64,000 bases of DNA from contig JBGANR010000024.1 in NCBI GenBank assembly GCA_044222225.1, positions 1 through 64,000 on the forward strand, given 5' to 3'. Below, in pieces: positions 26,301 through 34,926 of this stretch; position 1 is the stretch's first letter; each line of letters opens with the position of its first letter. The notes under the pieces are model-generated. The model was not told the origin of the DNA and made no database searches. It was given only the letters and a program-made list of their open reading frames with translations. The DNA is from JBGANR01 sp044222225. GTDB lineage: Bacteria > Actinomycetota > Actinomycetes > Mycobacteriales > Mycobacteriaceae. Position numbers and translations under genes: made by a program.

Positions 26301-26672
26301 TCACCGCGACGTGCGCGGGCCGACCGCCGCCAGCGTCGAGTACCAGGTCAGCAGGCTCGAAGCCGCGAGGAAGTTGAGTCGCAGATCGCGGACGCGGATA
26401 TGGGCGCCGACGGCGAGGCAGAAGTAGACCGTCAGCAGCACGGCGGTGAGGCGGGCGACGCCGGGGTAGCGGGGCGCGGCGGCCAGTCCGACGGCGGAGG
26501 CGGCCTTGATGATGGGGAAGACCCAGCGGTTCTCGGCCGGATAGCGCACGTCGTCGAGACAGTGGGCGACGTACGGGATCGGTGGGACGCAGATGGCGGC
26601 GTCGGCGGCCTGCAGAGCCGCCGAGAACTGGAAGACGCGGGGATCGGACAGTCGCTCGGATACGGCGTTCAT
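26301..26672 (-). CDS. DoxX-like membrane protein
   Basis: A 123-residue protein with about four membrane helices and the DoxX-like pattern (WVFPIIKAASAVGLAAAPRYPGVARL). Related proteins in actinobacteria are linked to redox or lipid stress, but no activity is established for this subgroup. It ends 7 bases from the stop of the convergent response regulator. Confidence 0.65.
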   Translation of the reverse strand: MNAVSERLSDPRVFQFSAALQAADAAICVPPIPYVAHCLDDVRYPAENRWVFPIIKAASAVGLAAAPRYPGVARLTAVLLTVYFCLAVGAHIRVRDLRLNFLAASSLLTWYSTLAAVGPRTSR

Positions 26673-26700
26673 ATCGCCAGTCTGCTCTTCGGGGGCGACG

Positions 26701-27441
26701 CTAGGAACGTCGTGAACCGCAACGAGCAGGGACCGGCGGTTCGACGGCGGCCCGATAGCGGTCGACGACGACGTCGATGAGCAGCGGGTGATCGGCCAAC
26801 GGACGCGCGATCGTCGCGTCGACGCCGAGGGCCGCGAGCCGGGTGGCGAGGCGCTCGGTGAGCAGGCCGTCCGAGATGAACAGCGGTGCGACGAGCAGCG
26901 GACCGGGCTCGACGGACGGCTCCCGGGTCGCGAAGAGAGTGGTGGCGCCGGTGCGGCCGAGTGCGGCGGCGACGCGTCCGGCGAGCACGATGGTCGCGGC
27001 GTCGGCCGACGGATCCGACGAGCCGACGGCTGAGAGTGCGAGCGGCATCGGCGCGGGTCCGGTGCGGCGCGTCTCGAGCAGGGCCGCGAGCGCGCGGTCC
27101 GCCAACGCCGTCACGATGCGGTCGTCGTGCCCGAGCACGTCGGCCTGAACGATGTCGACGCCGGGATGCGCGACACGGGCTGCCGCGAGGATCCCCGGCA
27201 GATCGGTGCGGGCGTGGAACGCCTCGGAGAACAGCAGCGGCACCGCGACGACGGATCGGTGGCCGACGGCGGCGAGATCGGCGATCGCGGCTCCGACCGA
27301 CGGCGCGGTGAGGTCGAGATAGGAGATCGCGACGTCGGTGCCGGGCAGCCTCCGGCGTGTCGCATCGGCGACACGCCGTACCGCATCGGCGAACCGGGCA
27401 TCTCGGCTGCCGTGTCCGACGAGCAGTAGCGCCGGCGTCAC
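26701..27441 (-). CDS. Sirohydrochlorin ferrochelatase (CbiX/SirB type)
   Basis: A 246-residue two-domain chelatase. It begins with the catalytic-site motif LLLVGHGSRD. The second His-containing segment is SEAFHARTDLPGIL, and the C-terminal half repeats the fold. It inserts iron to make sirohaem, the cofactor of the sulfite reductase encoded upstream on the same strand. The GTG at 27441 starts it. It is separated from cysN by a repeat hairpin element, so it may have its own promoter. Confidence 0.88.
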   Translation of the reverse strand: MTPALLLVGHGSRDARFADAVRRVADATRRRLPGTDVAISYLDLTAPSVGAAIADLAAVGHRSVVAVPLLFSEAFHARTDLPGILAAARVAHPGVDIVQADVLGHDDRIVTALADRALAALLETRRTGPAPMPLALSAVGSSDPSADAATIVLAGRVAAALGRTGATTLFATREPSVEPGPLLVAPLFISDGLLTERLATRLAALGVDATIARPLADHPLLIDVVVDRYRAAVEPPVPARCGSRRS

Positions 27442-27459
27442 AGCGTGGCGTCCGAAACC

Positions 27460-27537
27460 TGTCGCTCTGTGGGGCGAGGCGACGTATATGTCGTCGTCGG
27501 TCCGCTGAGCGACAGGTACCGGTCGGTATTTCCGGGA
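27460..27537 (+). repeat. Intergenic palindromic repeat, copy 2
   Basis: A 78-base element between cysN and the ferrochelatase gene. The outer stem here is CCTGTCGCTC / GAGCGACAGG and the inner part contains the shared core GAGGCGACGTATAT. The tail GGTACCGG...GTATTTCCGGG corresponds to that of copy 1 at 18611-18689. Stem bases differ between copies while pairing is kept, which suggests selection on structure. Confidence 0.6.
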
Positions 27538-27571
27538 GTCGCCGACGTCGAGCCGAGCAATCCCGCCGGAG

Positions 27572-28873
27572 TCACAGCGAGTGCGCGGCCAGCGCGTCGC
27601 CGACCAGTCCGGCCGCGAGCGTCCCGCCGCCGGCCGGGTCGATGAGCAGGAACGATCCGTTCGGCCGGCTGGCCGAGTAGTCGTCGGCCGGGATCGGCTC
27701 GGCGAGCCGGATCTGGACGCGTCCGATCTGGTTGACCGTGAGGTCTGCCGGCGCGTCGACGTGGGTGAGGCTCTGCTCGTCGAAGAGCACGTCGAGCGAG
27801 CCGATGATCGCCTGCGTCGTCTTGGTGCCGTGCTTGAGCAGCAGCCGGGCGCCGGGACGCAGCGGCCGATCGCCGAGCCAACACAGCGTCGCGGTGATCT
27901 CGCGGGCCGGTTCCGGCGCGTCGGCGACGGCGGCGATGAGATCGCCGCGCGAGACGTCGACGTCATCGGCCAGCCGCAGCGTGACGCTCTGTCCGGCATG
28001 GGCGGCCGTGCGCTCGACGGTCGCGGCGTCGATGCCCGCGACGGTCGTCCGGACACCCGACGGCAGCACGACGACCTCGTCACCGACGGCCACCCGTCCG
28101 GCCGCGATCTGTCCGGCGTAGCCGCGGTAGTCCGGGAACTCCGCCGTCCGCGGCCGGATGACGTACTGCACCGGCATCCGCAGCCCGACGCCGGTGTCCG
28201 GCTCCTCGGTGGGCACCGACTCGAGGTGTTCGAGCAGCGTCGGCCCCGAATAATAAGGTGTGCGCTCGGAGCGTTCGGCGATGTTGTCGCCGTGCAGCGC
28301 CGAGACCGGGATCTCCGTGACGGCGTCCGGCTTCCAGCCGAGGCTCGCGGTCAGCGCGTTGAACTCGTCGGCGATCGACGCGAACGTCCCCGCCGGATCG
28401 TCGACCAGGTCGATCTTGTTGACGGCCAGCACGAGCCGCGGCACACCGAGCAGCGCCAGGATCGCGGCGTGCCGGCGCGTCTGCTCGATGACGCCCTTGC
28501 GCGCGTCGGTGAGCAGGATGACGAGCTGCGCCGTCGACGCCCCCGACACCGTGTTGCGCGTGTACTGCACGTGGCCCGGGGTGTCGGCGAGCACGAAGGA
28601 GCGCTTCGGCGTCGCGAAGTAGCGGTAGGCGACATCGATGGTGATGCCCTGCTCGCGCTCCGCGCGCAGGCCGTCGACCAGCAGCGACAGGTCCGGCGTC
28701 GCGAGCCCCCGGTCGACCGACGCGCGGGTGACGGCGTCGATCTGGTCGGCGAGCACCGACTTCGTGTCGTACAACAGGCGTCCGACGAGCGTCGACTTCC
28801 CGTCGTCGACGCTGCCGGCCGTCGCCAGCCGCAGCAGGTCGGAGGCCGCGGGGGCGGCGTGGTCGTTGCTCAT
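27572..28873 (-). CDS. cysN: Sulfate adenylyltransferase large subunit (GTPase)
   Basis: A 433-residue translational-type GTPase that drives ATP sulfurylase. G1 is GSVDDGKST, G3 is DTPGHVQY and G4 is NKIDLVDD. Two beta-barrel domains follow. It ends about residue 433 with no APS kinase (CysC) domain, unlike the CysNC fusion of M. tuberculosis, consistent with an APS rather than PAPS route. I chose the ATG at 28873 because GAGGA lies 8 nt upstream; an ATG at 28888 is also open. It is the last gene of the sir-cysH-cysD-cysN operon. Confidence 0.93.
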   Translation of the reverse strand: MSNDHAAPAASDLLRLATAGSVDDGKSTLVGRLLYDTKSVLADQIDAVTRASVDRGLATPDLSLLVDGLRAEREQGITIDVAYRYFATPKRSFVLADTPGHVQYTRNTVSGASTAQLVILLTDARKGVIEQTRRHAAILALLGVPRLVLAVNKIDLVDDPAGTFASIADEFNALTASLGWKPDAVTEIPVSALHGDNIAERSERTPYYSGPTLLEHLESVPTEEPDTGVGLRMPVQYVIRPRTAEFPDYRGYAGQIAAGRVAVGDEVVVLPSGVRTTVAGIDAATVERTAAHAGQSVTLRLADDVDVSRGDLIAAVADAPEPAREITATLCWLGDRPLRPGARLLLKHGTKTTQAIIGSLDVLFDEQSLTHVDAPADLTVNQIGRVQIRLAEPIPADDYSASRPNGSFLLIDPAGGGTLAAGLVGDALAAHSL

Positions 28874-28889
28874 CTCAGAGATCCTCATA

Positions 28890-29798
28890 TCAGAAGTAGC
28901 CCTGCCGCTTGCGGTCTTCCATCGCGGCCTCGGAGACGCGGTCGTCGCCGCGCGTGGCGCCCCGCTCGGTCAGTCGCGACGCCGCGACCTCGGCGAGCAC
29001 GGCCGTCGCGTCCGCGGCGTCGCTGAGCACCGCGCCCGTCGTCGAGCCGTCGCCCACGGTCCGGTAGCGCACCGACAGCCGGCGCAGTTCTTCGCCCTCG
29101 CGCGGCCCGCCCCACGAGCCGGGCGTCATGAGCATGCCGTCGCGCTCGTAGATGTCACGCTCGTGCGCGTAATAGATCGACGGCAGCGCGACGTCCTCGC
29201 GCGCGATGTAGCGCCAGACGTCGAGCTCGGTCCAGTTGCTCAGCGGGAACACCCGCACGTGCTCGCCCGGGGAGTGCCGTCCGTTGTAGAGATTCCACAG
29301 CTCCGGCCGCTGCCGCTTGGGGTCCCACTGGCCGAAGGCGTCGCGCAGGGAGAAGATGCGCTCCTTGGCGCGCGAGCGCTCCTCGTCGCGCCGGCCGCCG
29401 CCGAACACCGCGTCGAACCGGTTGTCGGCGATGGCGTCGAGCAGCGGGATGGTCTGCAGCGGGTTGCGGATGCCGTCCGGACGTTCTTGCAGCCGGCCGT
29501 CGGCGAGGTAGTCCTCGACGCGGGCGACGATGAGCCGCAGCCCGTGCCGCTCGACGACCTCGTCGCGGAACGCGAGCACCTCCGGCAGGTTGTGCCCGGT
29601 GTCGACGTGCAGCACCGCGAACGGCAGCGCCGCGGGCCAGAACGCCTTGAGCGCCAGGTGCAGCATGACCGTCGAGTCCTTGCCGCCGGAGAACAGCAGG
29701 ACCGGCCGCTCGAACTCGCCGGCGACCTCCCGGAAGATGTGGATCGCCTCGGACTCGAGCGCGTCGAGTGTCGTGGCGGGGGCGTCGGCGATGGTCAT
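28890..29798 (-). CDS. cysD: Sulfate adenylyltransferase small subunit
   Basis: A 302-residue ATP pyrophosphatase that forms adenylyl sulfate (APS) from sulfate and ATP with CysN. The PP-loop LLFSGGKDSTVMLHL is near residue 40, and FGGGRRDEERSRAKERIFS and DPKRQRPELW are CysD marks. The ATG overlaps the cysH stop. The C-terminus EDRKRQGYF is the family ending. Confidence 0.96.
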   Translation of the reverse strand: MTIADAPATTLDALESEAIHIFREVAGEFERPVLLFSGGKDSTVMLHLALKAFWPAALPFAVLHVDTGHNLPEVLAFRDEVVERHGLRLIVARVEDYLADGRLQERPDGIRNPLQTIPLLDAIADNRFDAVFGGGRRDEERSRAKERIFSLRDAFGQWDPKRQRPELWNLYNGRHSPGEHVRVFPLSNWTELDVWRYIAREDVALPSIYYAHERDIYERDGMLMTPGSWGGPREGEELRRLSVRYRTVGDGSTTGAVLSDAADATAVLAEVAASRLTERGATRGDDRVSEAAMEDRKRQGYF

Positions 29799-30523
29799 GA
29801 CGCGTGCAACCCGCATTCTGTCTTGGCGGAACCGGCCCAACGGCCGCTCCGCGGATCGGAGCCCGGCAGGGGCTTGGACGTGCACGGCTCGCAGCCGATG
29901 GAGGGGTATCCGTCGTCGACCAGCGGGTTGACGAGGATGCCGTGCTCTTCGATGTACTCGGCGAACTCGTCGTCGGACCAGGCCGCGAGCGGGTTGATCT
30001 TGACCAGGCCGAACGCCTCGTCGAACGAGATGAGCGGTGCGTTCGCGCGGGTCGGCGACTCGACGCGGCGGATGCCGGTGATCCACGCGTCGTAGCCGGC
30101 GAGGGTCTTGCCCAGCGGCACCACCTTGCGCAGCCGGCAGCATTCCGCGGCGTTGCGCGCGAACAGATCCTTGCCGTGTGCGGCGTCCTGCTCGGCGACC
30201 GTCTGCTCGGGGATGACGTTGACGAGGTCGAGCCCGTAGACGTCGGTGACGGCGTCGCGCGTGCCGATGGTCTCGACGAAGTGGTAGCCGGTGTCGAGGA
30301 AGAGCGTCTTGAGCGGCGGGGCGTCGGCACCCAGCGCATCGGCGGCGACGTCGATCAGCACGGCGTCCTGCATGTTGGCGGCGACGAGATAGTTGTCACC
30401 GAAGGTCTGCGCCGTCCAGCGGATCAGGTCGGCGGCCGACGCGTCGGGCCCGAGCTGAGCGGCGCCCTCGGCGGCGAGCTCGCGCAGACGGGCCTCGCTC
30501 ACGCGGGTGTGGGTGGTGGTCAT
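29795..30523 (-). CDS. cysH: Assimilatory adenylyl-sulfate (APS) reductase
   Basis: A 242-residue reductase that converts activated sulfate to sulfite using thioredoxin. Two Cys pairs expected to hold a 4Fe-4S cluster are present (ECCRLRK and GCEPCTSKP), which mark APS-type rather than PAPS-type enzymes. The catalytic Cys is in the C-terminal TECGLH. The start ATG overlaps the sulfite reductase stop and its own stop overlaps cysD. The lack of a CysC domain downstream agrees with APS as substrate. Confidence 0.94.
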   Translation of the reverse strand: MTTTHTRVSEARLRELAAEGAAQLGPDASAADLIRWTAQTFGDNYLVAANMQDAVLIDVAADALGADAPPLKTLFLDTGYHFVETIGTRDAVTDVYGLDLVNVIPEQTVAEQDAAHGKDLFARNAAECCRLRKVVPLGKTLAGYDAWITGIRRVESPTRANAPLISFDEAFGLVKINPLAAWSDDEFAEYIEEHGILVNPLVDDGYPSIGCEPCTSKPLPGSDPRSGRWAGSAKTECGLHAS

Positions 30524-32244
30524 CGCAGCAGTTCCTCCTCCGCGCGCACCGCCCACTGAGCGAACCGTTCGCCCGGTTGCCGGTCGGCGACGAAGTTGCG
30601 CACGACGCGCTCGATGTAGTCGCCGACCTCACCGGAGTGGACCTTGTGCTGACGCAGCTTTCTTCCGAACGCTGAATCGAGCCCGAGACTTCCCCCGAGG
30701 TGAACCTGGAAGCCGTCCTCGTGTCCGCCCTCGCCGTCCTCGACGAGCTGGCCCTTGAATCCGATGTCGGCGATCTGGCTGCGCGCGCAGCTGTTGGGGC
30801 ACCCGTTGATGTTGACCGTGACGGGCACGTCGAGCGTCGCGTTGACGTCCGCGAGCCGCTGCTCCAGCTCGGGCACCAGCGCCTGGCTGCGCTTGCGGGT
30901 CTCGGTGAAGCTGAGCTTGCAGAACTCGATGCCCGAGCAGGCCATGAGGTTGCGGCGCCAGATCGACGGCCGGGCCGAGAGCCCGTGCGGCGCCAAGGCG
31001 GCGATGAGCTCCTCGACCTTGTCATCGGCGACGTCGAGCACGACGATCTTCTGGTACGGCGTCAGCCGGATGCGGTCGGAGCCGACCGAGGCGGCGGCGT
31101 CGGCGACGGCCTGCAGGATCGTGCCGGAGACGCGGCCGGCGATGGCCGCGAAGCCGATCGCGTTCTTGCCGTTCTTCGTCTTCTGCACGCCGATGTGGTC
31201 GCGCGGAGCCGTCAGCTGCTCCGGCGCCGGCCCGTCGAGCAGCTTGCGGCCCAGGTACTCGTCCTCCAGCACCTGGCGGAACTTCTCCACGCCCCAGTCC
31301 TTGACCAGGAACTTCAGCCGCGCCTTGGCGCGCAGCCGGCGGTAGCCGTAGTCGCGGAAGATCGAGACGACGCCTTCCCAGACGTCGGGCACCTCGTCGA
31401 GCGGCACCCAGGCGCCGAGCCGCTGAGCGAGCATCGGGTTCGTCGACAGCCCGCCGCCGACCCAGAGGTCTAGGCCGGGGCCGTGTTCGGGGTGGTTCAC
31501 GCCGACGAAGGCGACGTCGTTGATCTCGTGGACGACGTCCTGCAGGCCGCTGATGGCCGTCTTGAACTTGCGCGGCAGGTTCGAGTAGCGCTTGTCGCCG
31601 ATGTAGCGGCGCACGATCTCGTCGATCGCGGGCGTCGGGTCGAGCACCTCGTCGAGCGCCTCGCCGGCGAGCGGGGAGCCGAGCACGACGCGCGGGCAGT
31701 CGCCGCAGGCCTCGGTCGTCTTGAGGCCGACCTCTTCGAGCCGGCGCCAGATCTCCGGCACGTCCTCGACGCGGATCCAGTGGTACTGGACGTTCTCGCG
31801 GTCCGAGAGGTCGGCGGTGTTGCGGGCGTAGCGCGTCGAGAGCTCGCCGACGGTCCGCATCTGACGCGCCGTGAGGGCACCGCCGTCGCAGCGCACCCGC
31901 ATCATGAAGTGCGAGTCTTCGAGCAGATCGATGTTCTCGTCGCCGGTCCACGAGCCGTCATAGCCCTGCGCGCGCTGGGTGTAGAGCCCCCACCAGCGGA
32001 AACGGCCGCGCAGATCGGCCTTGTCGATGCTGTCGAAGCCGCGCTTGGAGTAGATGTTCTCGATGCGCGCCCGGACGTTGAGCGGGTTGTCGTCCTTCTT
32101 GTTCTGCTCGTTGGGGTTGAGCGGCTCGCGGTAGCCGAGCTTCCACTGGCCTTCGCTGCGGCGCTTGACGGGACGCGCCCGGCGGACAGGGCGAGCGGGC
32201 TGATCGGACGTCGCAGGTGTGGGGGCGTCGGTGGTCGACGTCAC
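30520..32244 (-). CDS. sir: Ferredoxin-dependent sulfite reductase (SirA/NirA type)
   Basis: A 574-residue sirohaem/4Fe-4S enzyme reducing sulfite to sulfide. The sirohaem-cluster cysteines are seen as CSGIEFC and CPNSC in the C-terminal half, and ACGDCPRVVLGSP is present in the N-terminal half. A basic N-terminal tail of about 30 residues precedes the core. It heads the operon and has a Cys leader peptide about 90 bases upstream. Sirohaem is probably supplied by the ferrochelatase further down. Confidence 0.94.
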   Translation of the reverse strand: MTSTTDAPTPATSDQPARPVRRARPVKRRSEGQWKLGYREPLNPNEQNKKDDNPLNVRARIENIYSKRGFDSIDKADLRGRFRWWGLYTQRAQGYDGSWTGDENIDLLEDSHFMMRVRCDGGALTARQMRTVGELSTRYARNTADLSDRENVQYHWIRVEDVPEIWRRLEEVGLKTTEACGDCPRVVLGSPLAGEALDEVLDPTPAIDEIVRRYIGDKRYSNLPRKFKTAISGLQDVVHEINDVAFVGVNHPEHGPGLDLWVGGGLSTNPMLAQRLGAWVPLDEVPDVWEGVVSIFRDYGYRRLRAKARLKFLVKDWGVEKFRQVLEDEYLGRKLLDGPAPEQLTAPRDHIGVQKTKNGKNAIGFAAIAGRVSGTILQAVADAAASVGSDRIRLTPYQKIVVLDVADDKVEELIAALAPHGLSARPSIWRRNLMACSGIEFCKLSFTETRKRSQALVPELEQRLADVNATLDVPVTVNINGCPNSCARSQIADIGFKGQLVEDGEGGHEDGFQVHLGGSLGLDSAFGRKLRQHKVHSGEVGDYIERVVRNFVADRQPGERFAQWAVRAEEELLR

Positions 32245-32335
32245 GGTGTGGCTCCTGGAACCGGCCGTCCCGGGCTGGGGGAGTGGGCCTGGCGAGATCG
32301 GGCGCGCTGGGGCGCCGAAGAATTGGATGAAGTGA

Positions 32336-32410
32336 CTACGCGGCGTGCATGAGGACGCGCGGCAGACAGGAGCTGCTGCACACGCGCTTGAGATCGATGT
32401 GGCGACGCAT
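32336..32410 (-). CDS. Cysteine leader peptide upstream of sulfite reductase
   Basis: A 24-residue frame on the minus strand that begins MRRHIDLKRVCSSSCLP and ends in a TAG about 91 bases before the sulfite reductase start. Two Cys codons and the MR-H-DL-RVC pattern match the small cysteine leader peptides placed before sulfur-assimilation genes in actinobacteria, as I recall them. Ribosome stalling at the Cys codons under cysteine shortage would couple to expression of the operon. No strong ribosome site is seen. Confidence 0.7.
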   Translation of the reverse strand: MRRHIDLKRVCSSSCLPRVLMHAA

Positions 32411-32504
32411 CGTCAACCACACTTCGCGGACGGTCACTCGGGCCATTCTGCCACGTCGGTCGGGGCGGGTTCCAATCAGCGAGAGCCGAACCCGGGATCG
32501 CCGC

Positions 32505-33131
32505 TCAGGCGGTGCCTGGTGTGTCCCGTGGTGGCCATCGCAGGGCGGACGCCGTGCCGAACAGTCCTGCTGCGATGACGAGGAGGGGGCTGCTCAGAAG
32601 AATGAACGGTAGAAGTACGACGAGCGTCGTGGTCGTGGCGACGCCGGACAACGCGTCGACGACGGCCGCTGGGCGGTCGTCGCGGAAGCTCCAGAGGATG
32701 GCCGCGACGGCCGTCGCGACGAGCAGGATGGCGCAACCGATATGCGCGCTAGGTGACACATCGCCTTTCGGGTCCGGTCCGTAGTACAGGAGTAGAACTC
32801 CGAAGGTGAATGTGATCGTGGCCGCGATCCTGGATGCGAGAACTCCTGTCGCGGTCTTCTGTTCCGGTGATTCGTAGCTGGTCCAGGATCGGTTGACGAG
32901 GATCATCAGCACGGTCGCCGCGGCCGATGCGAACAACGCAACCGGTGCGACGTAGGCGATTCCGTCGGGACATGACCAACCCGTTACGCCGTCGACCTGG
33001 CTGCGGTGGCATCCCGCATGAACGCCGCGCATGACCGCGACGATGATCGGCGCACTCATGAACGCGATCGCCACGGCCGCGACGCCGCTGATGATCAGGC
33101 TGCGAACGAGCCGGACGAAGGCTCCGATCAT
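32505..33131 (-). CDS. Hypothetical membrane protein
   Basis: A 208-residue protein with about five membrane helices and one short extracytoplasmic loop with two Cys (GCHRSQVDGVTGWSCPDG). I do not recognise a family. G+C is somewhat lower than in the flanking genes. It is monocistronic on the minus strand between the Cys leader and an acetyltransferase gene. The ATG at 33131 was chosen as the first start before the hydrophobic N-terminus. Confidence 0.6.
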   Translation of the reverse strand: MIGAFVRLVRSLIISGVAAVAIAFMSAPIIVAVMRGVHAGCHRSQVDGVTGWSCPDGIAYVAPVALFASAAATVLMILVNRSWTSYESPEQKTATGVLASRIAATITFTFGVLLLYYGPDPKGDVSPSAHIGCAILLVATAVAAILWSFRDDRPAAVVDALSGVATTTTLVVLLPFILLSSPLLVIAAGLFGTASALRWPPRDTPGTA

Positions 33132-33234
33132 CCGTTTCTCGGGTCGGGGCCGTCGATGACGACCGGGGTGTCGCGTCACGAACCGATCATGCCCCGACTC
33201 GCCGGTTTCGCGACGAGCTCGGCCGAACCGGGCG

Positions 33235-33732
33235 TTAGAACGAGCGCTGCCAGCGCCAGATCTCGCCGTGCTCCGGGTCGGGGACGACTCCCGTCCGCTC
33301 GAAGCCGCAGCGGCGCAGTACCGCCGTCGATGCGTTCGGCTCGGCCAGCGTGTGCGCCACCGCGCCGTGCGCACCGGCATCGGCGGCCCGGCAAAGCCAC
33401 GCCTCGACGGCAGCCGTCGCGTGTCCGCGTCCGCGATGATCGGGGGCCACGCTGTAGCCGACCTCGACGAGCCCGTCGGTCGGCGGTCCGTAGTAGCCGC
33501 CGAGCCCGACGACCGTCGCGATCGCGGCGTCGATGATGAGGTGGCTGTTCCATTCCGGATCCGCGCCGGCGGCCAGGGTGTCGACGAGCGCGTCGAGTGC
33601 CTCGGGGAAGGCGAGGTAGCCCGGCGCGACGTGCAGACCGAAGCGGGCGGTGAAGGCGTCGGGATCCTCGCGCAGGAGCCGGGCGCATTCGGCGGTGAGT
33701 GCCCGGACCTCGGTCGCGGGGATGTGCGTCAT
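33235..33732 (-). CDS. GNAT family N-acetyltransferase
   Basis: A 165-residue acetyltransferase. The acetyl-CoA loop is seen in VGYSVAPDHRGRGHATAAVEAW, and the C-terminal strand in AVLRRCGFERTGVV. The closest class is the RimJ/RimL-like small-molecule or protein acetyltransferases; the substrate is unknown. It is the only gene of its unit, with a hairpin downstream of the neighbouring sugar operon facing it. Confidence 0.85.
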   Translation of the reverse strand: MTHIPATEVRALTAECARLLREDPDAFTARFGLHVAPGYLAFPEALDALVDTLAAGADPEWNSHLIIDAAIATVVGLGGYYGPPTDGLVEVGYSVAPDHRGRGHATAAVEAWLCRAADAGAHGAVAHTLAEPNASTAVLRRCGFERTGVVPDPEHGEIWRWQRSF

Positions 33733-33802
33733 CGGGCGAGCGTAGGTCGCGGGCGGCCGGTTCCGATACCGAATTTTCCGCCCGTCGACGAAGCCGCCCG
33801 CC

Positions 33803-33826
33803 GACTCGACCGGGCCGGGTCGAGTC
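33803..33826 (-). terminator. Terminator of the sugar operon
   Basis: A perfect 9-bp stem GACTCGACC / GGTCGAGTC with a 6-nt loop lies 26 bases after the stop of the sugar-binding protein gene. There is no long T-run. Confidence 0.5.
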
Positions 33827-33851
33827 GACGGGCGACGGTTGTGCCGCGACG

Positions 33852-34892
33852 TCAGAAGATGCTGGTCGGGTCGTAGTACTCGTCGATGTTCTCGCAGCCG
33901 ATGCCGACGGCCTTGGTGTACGAGTTCGGCGGGTAGTCCGACGGCTTCTTCTTGCCCGTCGCGATGTCGATGGCGATCCGCAGAGAGTCCTCGGTGGCGA
34001 GGTTCGGGGAGTTGAGCCCGGTGGAGAGGTAGCGGCCGTTGCAGCCGTCCTTCTTGATGAGCGCCAGCGCCTCCTTCTGCCCGTCGGCGGCGGCAGCCAC
34101 GTAGACGTCCTTATATCTCGGGTTGGAGATCACGACGTTGTAGGCGCCGAGGCTCATCGCGTCGTTGAGCCCCAGGACGAGGTCGACGTCGGGGTTGGCC
34201 GCGAGCATCGTCTCGGCCGCGACCTGCCCCTTGTCCTGCTGGTAGAGACCGTCCTGCTCGGACCTGATCTCGTACTCGACGCCGCCGACCTTCAAGCCGT
34301 CCAGGAAACCCTGCCGACGGCTCGGACCGACGAACTCGTCCGTGGGCGATCCGGTCATGATGACCATCTTGATCTTCTTCTTGCCCAGCTTGAGGAAGCG
34401 CTCCGCGGCCAGCTTGCCGGCCCCCTCGCCGATGGCGTGCGGATTGGACTGCACGGCCGTCGTCCCGGTCTCCGGCACCGCCGTGTCGACGTAGATGACG
34501 GGGATCTGCGAGCCGATCTGATTCATCATCCAGACCTGCCCCTTGACGCTCGTCGCGTTGACGATGAGAACGCTCGCGCCCTGCGCGATCATCGCCTGCA
34601 TCTGGCTCAGCTGGACCGCGGGATCCTTGTTCGCGCTCTGAAAGACGAGCTTGAATCCCTGCTTGTCGGCGATGTCCTGGGCCAATACCTGCATCGCCGC
34701 GAAATAGGGCGCCTGAACCTGCTGTTGGGCGAAACCGATCGTGATCTCGCGAATGTTCTCCTTGACGCCGCCGTGGGGGCCGGTGGCCGGTTCCATGCTG
34801 GGATAGATGTTTCCGCAACCCGCGAGCATGACGGCGGTGGCCGCCGCGCCGACCGCGAGGCCGATCCGGCCGCGGGTGGTCCGTGACTTCAT
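33852..34892 (-). CDS. Sugar ABC transporter substrate-binding lipoprotein
   Basis: A 346-residue ribose-type binding protein. The N-terminus is a lipoprotein signal with lipobox LAGC. The two-lobed fold shows ITIGFAQQQVQAPYFAAM at the start, DTAVPETGTTAVQSNPHAIGEG at the hinge and VLGLNDAMSLGAYNVV in the second lobe. It binds a sugar or polyol for the permease and ATPase encoded upstream. AGGAA precedes the ATG at 34892. It is the last gene of the operon. Confidence 0.9.
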   Translation of the reverse strand: MKSRTTRGRIGLAVGAAATAVMLAGCGNIYPSMEPATGPHGGVKENIREITIGFAQQQVQAPYFAAMQVLAQDIADKQGFKLVFQSANKDPAVQLSQMQAMIAQGASVLIVNATSVKGQVWMMNQIGSQIPVIYVDTAVPETGTTAVQSNPHAIGEGAGKLAAERFLKLGKKKIKMVIMTGSPTDEFVGPSRRQGFLDGLKVGGVEYEIRSEQDGLYQQDKGQVAAETMLAANPDVDLVLGLNDAMSLGAYNVVISNPRYKDVYVAAAADGQKEALALIKKDGCNGRYLSTGLNSPNLATEDSLRIAIDIATGKKKPSDYPPNSYTKAVGIGCENIDEYYDPTSIF

Positions 34893-34926
34893 CGGACGTT
34901 CCTCATTTCCTTTCGTGTGCACGGAC

